DNA of 9,538 nt from an uncultured Oscillospiraceae bacterium (GTDB lineage: Bacteria; Bacillota; Clostridia; Oscillospirales; Acutalibacteraceae), in assembly GCA_902490145.1 (NCBI GenBank), contig CABUCT010000039.1, forward strand, positions 1 through 9,538. Direction: 5' to 3'. Positions 1-6,802 of this stretch are shown here, one piece after another. The stretch's first letter is position 1, and each line of letters starts with the position of its first letter. Under the pieces are notes generated by a model. It made no database searches. It was not told the DNA's origin and saw only the letters and a list, made by a program, of their open reading frames with translations. The translations under genes and the position numbers were made by a program.

Positions 1-2
1 CT

Positions 3-1004
3 GCACAAGACGAAAAATTGACAAAAGAAGAGATTCAAGAGTTGAAAGAATATTTCGATTGGGAACAATCTACATTTAAAAATCCGATCATAAATCCCCA
101 ATATAATAATTCCGAAAATCTTAAAGCGGTGAATAAAAAAAAGCCATGGGAAGAACAAGTTACCGTTTCTTTGGATGTATATGACAAAATTTTAAGCACT
201 GTTTCACTGTCAACTTCCTCCAATGAAGATGACAGCCATGAAATCAAAGTAAACCTGCATTATGACTTCCCTTCGGCATGGACAAACCAAAACGACTTTA
301 CAGGCTACCAAAGCGGTTCATATAAATATGAGGAATGGCCTAAAAACAATGGTTTTGACCCTGCTATTGGTATCCAGGCAGAGCGAAACGATGGTGTAAA
401 AATCAGATTCATCTCACGAATGACCGACAACGAAAATAAATCCGTGTTATTGGTAAACAGCCTCCACTATGACCGTAAGCCGGTAAGAGATGACCAGGGA
501 CGCCAAAAAGGTACTGATGAAACCTATACATTGCGCACAGAACAACCATTATCGCAAGTGAAAGGGGATTTATCGGTCTGTATCCTTCAAACGGAATGGG
601 AAAAGGTCAAAATCACCGATGCGGACATAAACAAGGAATTTACTCTTGACGGAATACCTTTTGAACTGCTGTCTTTCAAAAACGGAGTCATAGTCATTGC
701 GTTTGATTACAAGTATTATGACAAAGTTCGTGATGAGTGGAAATACATCGGAACGAAAGACGGTGCGTGGTGGAAAAACAATAGGGCCAAGAGAGCCATC
801 ACTTCTTATACAATATACAACAACATCATCAATAATCCCGATTATTCTTTCCAAGACTGGATGAAGCATATAGATAATGAGGATTCAGAACATAGAGCTG
901 TATGCACATTTGTTTCCAATGCCCCGATTGATGAAGTGTATTTTTATATTGACCCGAAATATTGTGAAACGATTTTATTGGAAAAAGTTTTAAAAGTAAA
1001 GTAA
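3..1004 (+). CDS. Hypothetical secreted protein, 5' end outside window
   Basis: I do not recognise this family. The frame is open to the left edge and reads A-Q-D-E-K-L just before the first possible internal start, a TTG at 18. An 'AQDEK' run is typical of the residues straddling a signal peptidase cleavage site, so the true start and signal peptide very probably lie left of the window and the TTG is not the real start. The visible 334 residues are hydrophilic, rich in Asp, Lys, Asn, Tyr and Trp, with no membrane segment, as expected of a periplasmic or outer-membrane-associated protein. The alternating polar and aromatic pattern suggests mostly beta structure. It is the first of a row of same-strand envelope protein genes; the next begins 84 bases after its stop. 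A second frame stays open from its end to 1099, so the C-terminus may once have been longer. Function unknown. Confidence 0.8.
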   Translation, partial: AQDEKLTKEEIQELKEYFDWEQSTFKNPIINPQYNNSENLKAVNKKKPWEEQVTVSLDVYDKILSTVSLSTSSNEDDSHEIKVNLHYDFPSAWTNQNDFTGYQSGSYKYEEWPKNNGFDPAIGIQAERNDGVKIRFISRMTDNENKSVLLVNSLHYDRKPVRDDQGRQKGTDETYTLRTEQPLSQVKGDLSVCILQTEWEKVKITDADINKEFTLDGIPFELLSFKNGVIVIAFDYKYYDKVRDEWKYIGTKDGAWWKNNRAKRAITSYTIYNNIINNPDYSFQDWMKHIDNEDSEHRAVCTFVSNAPIDEVYFYIDPKYCETILLEKVLKVK

Positions 1005-1088
1005 CTACAAAAAATGTAAATTACCGGGAAGTATTTCCCATTAAGAATTGCGACCCGGTTATTTGCAGCAGCGGAAAATACAAGGAAT

Positions 1089-1787
1089 ATGAAAATTAAA
1101 ATACTTATCATCATTGGATTGACAGCATTTTTATGCTTATCCGGCGCAACAGCCCATGCACAATCAGACAAACAGATTATCAACATGGATAACCCGGACT
1201 ATGACATCGATGTGGAACGTTTATGTTCTCCATATATTGATTTCGATAATCCCAAAGAGACCAGCAAAGAAGTAAGCTATCGCTATGTGAAATACACACA
1301 AAACATGAACGTTTCGTTTTCTGAGAGATATCCGATTTTAATATATTATATAAGTATGGACAGTCTCGTTACCAAGAAAGCAATTTTTTGTGATACCGAC
1401 TTCGGGAAACTGAATTTAATAACCAATGCACAAGGCAAATTAATATCGATGGTCTGCGAAACGAAGATGAACAAAACAAGCTTCAAGGAACTGGTAAAGG
1501 CTGTTAGACAGAAATGTGGCAAACCTGCCCTGAAGAAAGCAGAAACAGGTAAAGACGAACTTAAAAAGATTCTGATAAACTCGATGGTATCAAAGGGCAA
1601 GAACATACCCGTGTATCTTTGGAAGCTGGATGACGAATATATCGGACTGTTCATGGAAGGCGAGGACATCGTAAAGCTCTTCCGGGCAAAAAAAGAATTT
1701 GAAGATTTACTCATCAAAGTAAATGGTCCTTACATTGAGGCAACAATAGAGTTGCAAAAATGGAAGAAGAAAATATTTAAGAGATAA
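1089..1787 (+). CDS. Hypothetical periplasmic protein with signal peptide
   Basis: A 232-residue protein of no family I recognise. Residues 1-24 form a clear Sec signal peptide: MKIK, a hydrophobic core rich in Ile and Leu, then a cleavage site after T-A-H-A before Q25. The mature part is about 208 residues, soluble and Lys-rich, with scattered cysteines but no paired metal-binding motif and no lipobox. The stretch around residues 125-175 reads like a small alpha/beta fold: a strand-rich part, then a helix 'KELVKAVRQKCGKP', a charged linker, and 'VYLWKLDDEYIGLF'. The start is the ATG directly before the signal peptide. It follows the upstream secreted gene with a short gap and no evident terminator, so co-transcription is plausible. 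The size, secretion and neighbours would fit a periplasmic immunity or inhibitor protein, but nothing in the sequence proves that. Confidence 0.8.
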   Translation: MKIKILIIIGLTAFLCLSGATAHAQSDKQIINMDNPDYDIDVERLCSPYIDFDNPKETSKEVSYRYVKYTQNMNVSFSERYPILIYYISMDSLVTKKAIFCDTDFGKLNLITNAQGKLISMVCETKMNKTSFKELVKAVRQKCGKPALKKAETGKDELKKILINSMVSKGKNIPVYLWKLDDEYIGLFMEGEDIVKLFRAKKEFEDLLIKVNGPYIEATIELQKWKKKIFKR

Positions 1788-1820
1788 GAAACAGGCTATA
1801 ATAAGCTAATTTTAAATCAC

Positions 1821-1961
1821 ATGAAAATGGCAAAAATGTGGGATACGGGAACACCGCGAGAAAGCATGTTCAAACATATTCTACAACACATTCCGGTGAA
1901 AAAAAATCCATCTATAAGCATACTAAAGAATCGTTTTCTATATTTGCTGTATTACAAATAG
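1821..1961 (+). CDS. Possible 46-aa ORF or gene remnant between operons
   Basis: A 46-codon frame opens at an ATG at 1821 and ends at TAG 1959-1961. It is polar and basic at first (MKMAKMWDTGTPRES), then ends in a Leu/Tyr-rich tail. It fills most of the 195-base gap between the secreted protein gene and the downstream membrane operon, and its end overlaps the -7-like box of that operon. I recognise no family. It may be a remnant of a longer gene, a leader ORF or chance; I favour remnant or chance. Confidence 0.2.
   Translation: MKMAKMWDTGTPRESMFKHILQHIPVKKNPSISILKNRFLYLLYYK
1939..1947 (+). promoter_or_regulatory. Bacteroides-type -7 promoter box before membrane operon
   Basis: TATATTTGC matches the Bacteroidales -7 consensus TAnnTTTGC exactly. 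It lies 36 bases before the ATG at 1983, which would give a leader of roughly 30 bases. No good TTTG -33 element is present at the usual 19-21 base spacing, so the site rests on the -7 box alone. It is placed to drive the overlapping three-gene unit 1983-4182. Confidence 0.45.
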
Positions 1962-1982
1962 ATAACAAACCATTAAAAACAC

Positions 1983-2651
1983 ATGTCTATGGAACAACAA
2001 ACAATGACCGGTTCTGGACTCTATATCCTTATAGCTGTCCAGCTGCTGTTCTCCATGCTGATACTGTTGCGGATACGTCAGTACCGCAAAAAGCCGACAG
2101 GCTGCCTGCCGTCCGTTCTCGTCATCCTCTCCACAGCAGTCTTCACCTCTGTGCTGTATTACATATGGCAAATCGTGTGTGATGAGAACAGCCGTTGGAC
2201 AGACCTCGGCGGAATGCTTGCCGCAGGATCCTGGCAGGAGTGGGTGGCATGGGCATTTTTCGGACTGTTCGTTGTGCTGTTCACCGCTGCAGGCTGCTCC
2301 CTCTTCGGGTTTGCCCTCACCGGTCATCACCCCAAGTTCTGCAAAGAAATGTGGCGGAGCCTCATAGGAATGATGCTCATCCCATTCCTTACACTCGCCC
2401 TGCTGGTTGCATCCACGCTGTGCATCAGCCTTTCAGGGATGACACTTTTCACTTGGCTGTTTTCCGAAGCAGAGTTCAGCGACGTGGCGATGCTGGTACT
2501 GAGTGCCGCCCTGTTCACCTTCGGATATATGGGACTTCTGGCCTTCCTGTTCAAGTTCAACGGCAGTAAGCTGGACGCATACATTTTAGAAGACATAGAG
2601 CGTTCTTACAGACGCATCGAAGAAACCAACGAGAAAGGAGGCAAACAATGA
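1983..2651 (+). CDS. Five-TM integral membrane protein, function unknown
   Basis: A 222-residue inner-membrane protein of unrecognised family. Hydrophobic segments lie at about residues 13-29, 42-65, 86-112, 125-153 and 165-192. The loop after the first is strongly basic (RIRQYRKK), which places it in the cytoplasm by the positive-inside rule. The last 30 residues are charged and probably helical (DIERSYRRIEETNEKGGK), cytoplasmic if five segments are crossed from a periplasmic N-terminus. A second ATG at 1989 is equally usable as a start. The stop overlaps the start of the next gene as ATGA, so the two are translationally coupled and probably work together. GC content here is about 50 percent (31 of 60 bases at 2041-2100), clearly above the genes on either side, pointing to a separate origin for this block. 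Confidence 0.8.
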   Translation: MSMEQQTMTGSGLYILIAVQLLFSMLILLRIRQYRKKPTGCLPSVLVILSTAVFTSVLYYIWQIVCDENSRWTDLGGMLAAGSWQEWVAWAFFGLFVVLFTAAGCSLFGFALTGHHPKFCKEMWRSLIGMMLIPFLTLALLVASTLCISLSGMTLFTWLFSEAEFSDVAMLVLSAALFTFGYMGLLAFLFKFNGSKLDAYILEDIERSYRRIEETNEKGGKQ

Positions 2652-3292
2652 CCACACTACCTTTTCTTATATTGGGAAGCCTTTCCCTTCTTCTCCTCAA
2701 CTGGCTGACGTGGAAAGGACTGAAAAATTACCTGCAGCCCAAAGGCAAGACGGCAGCCACTGCTTTGGAACAGCAACTCACAGAGCAGGCATTTGCCTGG
2801 CGCACCCTCATCGGCCTGCTGTGGCTGGTTCCTGTATGGCCTGCCATTGCAGCTGTGATGCTATGGTACAGACTGAGATTACGCAAGCAGATACTCAGCC
2901 AGAGCCGTACTTGCCCGAAATGCGGAAAAGAGACCCTCCGCGAGATGTCGGCACAGGAGATAAAGAAAGATGCCCGGCTCTTCACCCCACAGGAACGAAT
3001 GGAACTCAATCTGCAGACCGTCTGCATCCATGTGTACACCTGCACCGCCTGCGGAGAAAAGGTGAAAGTGCGCATCCCTCTTGCGACAGGTCTCTATGAA
3101 TATTGTCCGGATTGCCATGGTATCACCTTACACCGGAAAGAAGCATACACTGTGGTGGAATCTCCTACTGAATTCTCCGAAGGACTGAAGGAAGCGCGTC
3201 ATGAATGTAAATACTGCGGTGCTAAATACATCGTAGGGCATAAGATTCACCGTACACATACATCTTCCTGTCACAACTTTTTTGATTTTTGA
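2648..3292 (+). CDS. Membrane-anchored double zinc-ribbon protein
   Basis: A 214-residue protein with two hydrophobic segments (about residues 4-20 and 53-73) followed by a cytoplasmic-type soluble region with four CxxC knuckles: CPKC 89-92, CTAC 132-135, CPDC 153-156 and CKYC 187-190. These pair into two zinc ribbons. The layout CPKCGK..LRE..., LTP-like 'FTPQERMEL', CxACG, a short strand region, YCPDC, 'SPTEFSEGL' and CKYCG is very like the double zinc-ribbon tail of TPM-domain (YgcG-type) membrane proteins, but no TPM domain is present in this gene. That resemblance is from memory of the family. The start overlaps the previous stop (ATGA), and its own stop overlaps a TTG in the next gene. 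A partner role with the five-TM protein is the simplest reading; the biochemical function is unknown. Confidence 0.8.
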   Translation: MTTLPFLILGSLSLLLLNWLTWKGLKNYLQPKGKTAATALEQQLTEQAFAWRTLIGLLWLVPVWPAIAAVMLWYRLRLRKQILSQSRTCPKCGKETLREMSAQEIKKDARLFTPQERMELNLQTVCIHVYTCTACGEKVKVRIPLATGLYEYCPDCHGITLHRKEAYTVVESPTEFSEGLKEARHECKYCGAKYIVGHKIHRTHTSSCHNFFDF

Positions 3293-3324
3293 ACGATACC
3301 CTTACAGCCTGTTTCCGGCAAACC

Positions 3325-4182
3325 ATGAAACTATACGCAGATATGATGAACAAGCATCCATTCCTCCTCGCTCCGACAGCCGTTGCCCTATGGTTCGGGC
3401 TGCTTTGCCTGTCCGCACTCAGCTCCTGTACAGGATGCAGTTACAACCACGAAAAGGTGATGGGAAGCATAGATAACATTCTGGGCAAAGTAGATACCCT
3501 GATGGCCAAGACAGACAGGTTTTTGGAAGAACATCTGCCGGAAGAACCGCCTATAGACTACGAAAAAGAGGGGGTGAACAGGGAGCACCTGTTTGTATTT
3601 ACAGATACGACAATGACCTACAACGGCAAGCCGTTCATGCCGGGAATGACAATAGGAGAACTGTGTGAGATATTCGGACATTACGAACGTCTTGCGGAAC
3701 CCGGAATATTTATATGGGATTCTTTGGGAATCATTATGGTATCACACGATGAAAGCGGAAAAGACAGTGCCCCTGTAAGCAGAATAATGGTTAACTGGAA
3801 TATAGAATTAGATGATTTTCTATCCGAAGAAAACCTAAAATGGCTAAAGAACCGCTGCCTACGTCAGTATTTTACGGGTAAAATGATTGTCGGAGGAGCA
3901 GTTTTGGGCAGAGGTATGCACATTGATAATTTTCTGAAAAAAACAAATTTGAAATTCAATAACAATCCGTTCCCTCTGCTTTACTATTGTCATCTGCATG
4001 ACTGGGATTACACCAAAGCGCCTATACACCGCAGAGAAAAATATTATACCTATAGAATCAGGACGTCTGAAGACGGTAATGATATTGAAAACTTTGATAT
4101 TGCCATTAACTCACGAGGTTTTGGTGACCCTCCGTACGAAGGTCCTGAATATGAAAAGTATATAAATGTAGAAAACGAATAA
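3325..4182 (+). CDS. Putative lipoprotein, third gene of the membrane operon
   Basis: From the ATG at 3325 the product has 285 residues. A TTG at 3289 that overlaps the previous stop (TTGA) would add 12 residues and is the alternative start. The N-terminus is basic, then hydrophobic, and ends in L-S-S-C, a good lipobox, so it is probably lipid-anchored. The residues after the Cys (TGCSYNHEK) do not match the surface-export signal known for Bacteroides, which suggests a periplasm-facing location. A short amphipathic helix region follows, then a domain from about residue 95 with 'YNGKPFMPGMTIGELCEIFG' and 'FIWDSLGI'. That NGK / threshold-helix / W-D-x-L-G-I pattern recurs in small Bacteroidales and proteobacterial proteins, some thought to be immunity proteins, but I cannot name the family safely. 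Base composition falls from about 50 percent GC in the first part to about 30 percent near 3781-3840, as if the C-terminal domain came from elsewhere. Confidence 0.75.
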   Translation: MKLYADMMNKHPFLLAPTAVALWFGLLCLSALSSCTGCSYNHEKVMGSIDNILGKVDTLMAKTDRFLEEHLPEEPPIDYEKEGVNREHLFVFTDTTMTYNGKPFMPGMTIGELCEIFGHYERLAEPGIFIWDSLGIIMVSHDESGKDSAPVSRIMVNWNIELDDFLSEENLKWLKNRCLRQYFTGKMIVGGAVLGRGMHIDNFLKKTNLKFNNNPFPLLYYCHLHDWDYTKAPIHRREKYYTYRIRTSEDGNDIENFDIAINSRGFGDPPYEGPEYEKYINVENE

Positions 4183-4192
4183 TATACATAAT

Positions 4193-4276
4193 ATGAAATC
4201 AATAATTATTGCGCTTCTCGTTGCTACATTAAGTTTCAACGGCTATGCACAAACAGATACGAAAAAAATAGAATAA
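4193..4276 (+). CDS. Orphan signal-peptide ORF (27 aa), likely gene remnant
   Basis: ATG at 4193 opens a 27-residue frame that is a textbook Sec signal peptide: MKS, a core IIIALLVATLSF, N-G-Y-A then Q. It stops seven residues later (TDTKKIE). It starts 10 bases after the lipoprotein stop, and 17 bases separate its stop from the ATG of the next secreted protein, which has its own signal peptide. Nothing remains of a mature domain. The likely explanation is a secreted-protein gene whose body was lost by deletion or replacement; a functional small peptide cannot be excluded. Confidence 0.5.
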   Translation: MKSIIIALLVATLSFNGYAQTDTKKIE

Positions 4277-4293
4277 TAAAAACGAATTTGAGT

Positions 4294-4875
4294 ATGAAAC
4301 TGAAAACACTTTTAATTCTTGTATTAATAACTTTGTCAGGAATGTTCAATAGTTTCAAAGCCCAATTTGTCTATTCAAATAAGTATAATAATTTTGTTAT
4401 GGCTGCTTATAATGAAGAAATCTTCGACAGACAATACCGCAACTTGGAGAGCAGGATAATTACCTATGATTTGTCTGAAAAGCTGATGTTTTTATCTTCA
4501 TTTTCGCCGTGTGCAGTCAGGAGTAAGATAGACACGTTGTATTATAAAAATGACACCATATCTCAAGAACTCATAATCAGAAAAATTGATGACAGAAGAA
4601 TATATTTTGCCTTGTCCTCGCAAAAGATTCACCAAAAGCAAAAAGAAAAATGTGAAGGTTACGCTTCTATATCTGATTATATTGACCTTGCTTCAGAAAC
4701 AGATTTCGCTGAGGATGGGGCGTTGTATCCAGTCATTGAATATTGGTGTGAAGATTTCCCTTTATCAATGTCAATAAGAATCAGTCATGATTATAGTATA
4801 GCGACAATTTCATTCGCAAAAGAACTGTCTTTACCGTTTATTTATCCTCTAAAGAAAGGAAAATATATAAGATGA
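4294..4875 (+). CDS. Hypothetical secreted protein with signal peptide
   Basis: A 193-residue product from the ATG at 4294. A TTG two codons upstream (4288) extends the frame but adds nothing useful, since the ATG sits directly at the basic n-region of the signal peptide (MKLK, hydrophobic core, cleavage after 'SFKA' before Q). The mature protein is about 170 residues, mixed alpha/beta by eye, with four cysteines that could form disulfides in the periplasm (near 'SPCAV', 'EKCEGY', 'EYWCED'). I recognise no family. It overlaps the next gene by ATGA, so the secreted protein and the small membrane protein are translationally coupled, a pairing that suggests a shared job at the cell envelope. Confidence 0.75.
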   Translation: MKLKTLLILVLITLSGMFNSFKAQFVYSNKYNNFVMAAYNEEIFDRQYRNLESRIITYDLSEKLMFLSSFSPCAVRSKIDTLYYKNDTISQELIIRKIDDRRIYFALSSQKIHQKQKEKCEGYASISDYIDLASETDFAEDGALYPVIEYWCEDFPLSMSIRISHDYSIATISFAKELSLPFIYPLKKGKYIR

Positions 4876-5207
4876 AAAATATTCTTGCCATACTGGTAGC
4901 TCTTCTGCAACTCCTACTGTCTGATGTGATAATTCAAATCGTATTTGGTTCTTCACTTTTTTGGGAGACATCAGGCGCCGCCGGATCAGACATAATACTG
5001 TTCGTTATAGAAGCATATATGGGAGGTCTGTTTTTGCTGACAAACTTATTCATATTGTATGAAAGCAAAATTATAAGTACCATTCTGATACTTTGGCTAT
5101 GGGGGCTGCTTATGCTTATCGTATTAAGCGCGTCTATCCTGTTGGCATTTATTCCAGGATATGTTATCGGAATTTTTATTGAATATAGAGTTAAACGAAA
5201 AATATAG
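4872..5207 (+). CDS. Small integral membrane protein
   Basis: A 111-residue, very hydrophobic protein with segments at about residues 4-25 and 41-63 and a long hydrophobic stretch 68-108 that probably makes two crossings, ending in a basic tail (EYRVKRKI) that should face the cytoplasm. The only polar loop is short and glycine/serine rich (about residues 31-40). Its start overlaps the stop of the upstream secreted protein gene. No family is recognised. A membrane protein of this size paired with a secreted partner could be an immunity protein against a membrane-active toxin, a transport accessory or a simple anchor; the sequence does not decide. Confidence 0.7.
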   Translation: MKNILAILVALLQLLLSDVIIQIVFGSSLFWETSGAAGSDIILFVIEAYMGGLFLLTNLFILYESKIISTILILWLWGLLMLIVLSASILLAFIPGYVIGIFIEYRVKRKI

Positions 5208-5287
5208 GATTATATTGCTGTAATTCAATGTAATTTGATACCTTTATCCAGTAAATTATCAAGAAATAACACTAAATAACATAGCGT

Positions 5288-5564
5288 ATGAACAACAAGA
5301 TTTTAACATTAGGACTGTTATCGCTGGCTTTCGAAGTGTCTGGATGTAAGAATACAAGCAGACAAGCCCTTCTGTTGCAAAATGTCAGATTTCCTGTTCA
5401 TAGAATCCATCGTAATCCCGGACAATACGGTATGGACCGACTGTTTTCTATGCGACAGTGAAACGGATGAAGTAAAATATATCAATTGAATTAACGAAAT
5501 GATAAAAGCCGATTCATTAATACTGATATATTTTGAAAATTCCTCAGAAAATAAAACGAACTAA
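5288..5564 (+). pseudogene. Broken lipoprotein gene (frameshift and stop)
   Basis: An ATG at 5288 starts a lipoprotein signal, MNNKILTLGLLSLAFEV followed by S-G-C (lipobox V-S-G-C, residues 17-20). That frame ends at TGA 5459-5461 after 57 residues, with a basic, uncharacteristic tail. From about 5361 the neighbouring frame instead reads like real protein ('FLFIESIVIPDNTVWTD', then 'DSETDEVKYIN') up to TGA 5487-5489. After that stop the same frame continues (INEMIKADSLILIYFEN...) to TAA 5562-5564. The simplest reading is one small lipoprotein gene damaged by one frameshift and one in-frame stop. It lies 80 bases after the small membrane protein gene and 13 bases before the start of the next gene. 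A sequencing error could account for the frameshift but less easily for both lesions. Confidence 0.5.
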
Positions 5565-5577
5565 AACAGGCATAACC

Positions 5578-6489
5578 ATGAAATTCGGAAATAATAAAAA
5601 CAGACAACATCGCAAGAATGTCATAGGAGATACCGAGTGTCAGGAAATCGAAATGAGAAAAGGGAAATGGCATAAAAGAAAGTGTTGGACTATAATATTG
5701 GGGAGTGCTTTCTTATGGCCACTAACTACTTTTTTTATAGTGTTCTTTAATCAACATAGAGACGTTACATTTACTAATCTGGCACTTGGATTGTTAGCCA
5801 TTAATATAGTATTTTGTCTGTGTTATTATATAGGACTAAGAGCTATTTGGAATCTTTACCCTAAAATATCTTTGAATAATAAAGAAACATTGAAAAATGT
5901 AACCTTACCATATCATTGGAAAGATTTACTTGGTGACAAATTCAAATTTGACAGAATTGATAACAAGCAAATTATCATTAATAATGATGGAATAGCAGTA
6001 AGAGTCTTTTTTTTACTAATTTTCCTTGTCCCGTTCTTAGCTCTTTTATATTGGGGAGTAATCACTCCATCAGAAATTACATCTGAAAGTTACGTTAATG
6101 CATTATTATTCCTTGAACCTTTATTCTTTATAATAGTTATTGGACTAAAAGCTTTTTTACAGCCTTGGAGACGAATAGTTTTTGACCGTGATTCCAAAAC
6201 AATCACTATACCCGGTCGTTTCATGTTTCAAAAAAAAGAAACACTACCTTATGAACAGGTTGTAATCACACTATTTAGTAATCATCATGCGAAGACTTTC
6301 AATGGAAAAGGAGAAGAAGAAATAGTAATAGCCAACCCTCAACGTACATTAGGCGGAATACCTTTAGGGATTGCAGGTGGTATAAACGCCGCCAGACAAT
6401 TCGCACGCTTCATCCAACTATATAGAGAGGAGGAAGAAGTGCAGAGCATACCGGAGTTTGAGGAATACAGTCATATTATAGAATCATAA
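5578..6489 (+). CDS. Four-TM membrane protein with C-terminal PH-like strand region
   Basis: A 303-residue product from the ATG at 5578; a TTG at 5533 would add 15 basic residues but lies inside the broken upstream gene, so I prefer the ATG. The first 36 residues are strongly basic and cytoplasmic. Hydrophobic segments lie at about 37-57, 66-90, 140-162 and 172-194. The cytoplasmic tail (195-303) starts 'WRRIVFDRDSKTITIPG', then a polar strand region and a short Gly-rich helix ('GGIPLGIAGGINAARQF'). The 'F-D-R-D-x-K-T-I-x-I-P' run is what small bacterial PH-like domains next to membrane segments often show, so a membrane-linked PH-like fold is a reasonable guess. Family and function are unknown. 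It is the last gene of the + strand array and is followed by a 310-base gap. GC content is low. Confidence 0.75.
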   Translation: MKFGNNKNRQHRKNVIGDTECQEIEMRKGKWHKRKCWTIILGSAFLWPLTTFFIVFFNQHRDVTFTNLALGLLAINIVFCLCYYIGLRAIWNLYPKISLNNKETLKNVTLPYHWKDLLGDKFKFDRIDNKQIIINNDGIAVRVFFLLIFLVPFLALLYWGVITPSEITSESYVNALLFLEPLFFIIVIGLKAFLQPWRRIVFDRDSKTITIPGRFMFQKKETLPYEQVVITLFSNHHAKTFNGKGEEEIVIANPQRTLGGIPLGIAGGINAARQFARFIQLYREEEEVQSIPEFEEYSHIIES

Positions 6490-6516
6490 AAAAGAGTCAA
6501 ACATTATCAACCTTAC

Positions 6517-6546
6517 TTGTAGAATAGAACAATTTTCATATATTTG
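6517..6546 (+). promoter_or_regulatory. Promoter-like -33/-7 pair in intergenic region
   Basis: TATATTTG (6539-6546) matches the Bacteroidales -7 consensus TAnnTTTG, and a TTG at 6517-6519 lies 19 bases upstream as a partial -33 element. Transcription would start near 6553 and run right through the hairpins at 6585-6601 and 6643-6681 toward the ORF at 6803. A 250-base structured leader or a small RNA would be the product. Confidence 0.4.
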
Positions 6547-6642
6547 TAAAGTTGTGTAAAACAGAAACTTTAAGAGCGTGTTGACTAATACCTTGTATTA
6601 GAAATCTGGTAAATTTCAAAGGAAGCAAGGAGAAAAAAGGCA

Positions 6643-6681
6643 ACACTTGTGGCTTATATCATTATATAGGCCACAAAGTGT
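6643..6681 (+). repeat. 17-pair imperfect hairpin
   Basis: ACACTTGTGGCTTATAT (6643-6659) pairs with ATATAGGCCACAAAGTGT (6664-6681) across a 4-base loop, CATT. There is one G-T wobble (6654 with 6669) and one bulged A in the right arm at 6675-6677. No T-run follows, so it is not a standard terminator. It may be a structured RNA element, a recombination or protein-binding site, or an element end. Confidence 0.6.
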
Positions 6682-6802
6682 ATATTGCAAATCCTAATCC
6701 CAATTATCCCGGATTTTCATGCAGGAGTTATTCACTTTACGTACTTTATGTGTTTTTGTACACATGGTTAGTTGATACCACAAAAACATAGAATGGAAGA
6801 AT

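Larger units (their letters stand above)
6490..6802. other. 310-base intergenic region with inverted repeats
   Basis: No convincing gene. It contains a promoter-like site (6517-6546), a perfect 7-bp inverted repeat with a 3-base loop (6585-6591 and 6595-6601, CTAATAC/GTATTAG), a 17-pair hairpin (6643-6681) and a 6-bp inverted repeat (6748-6753 and 6760-6765, ATGTGT/ACACAT). It separates the envelope-protein array from the stub ORF and recombinase, so it could be a recombination boundary, a structured leader or the remains of a small mobile element. Confidence 0.5.

Noticed and set aside
1838..2182. A 114-codon plus-strand ORF, plus minus-strand ORFs at 1938-2330 and 2728-3075.
   Set aside because: They overlap the five-TM and zinc-ribbon genes in other frames, are low-complexity or Arg/Cys/Ser-rich shadow translations, and have no start context.
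6573..6600. A possible insertion-sequence end (GAGCGTGTTGACTAATA).
   Set aside because: No matching inverted end, target duplication or transposase is present in the window.
6582..6791. A 69-codon open frame (ending TAG 6789-6791) with phrases such as 'GNTCGLYHYIGHKVYIANPN' across the intergenic region.
   Set aside because: It has no ATG, GTG or TTG start, no recognisable family, and the hairpin arms account for much of the sequence.
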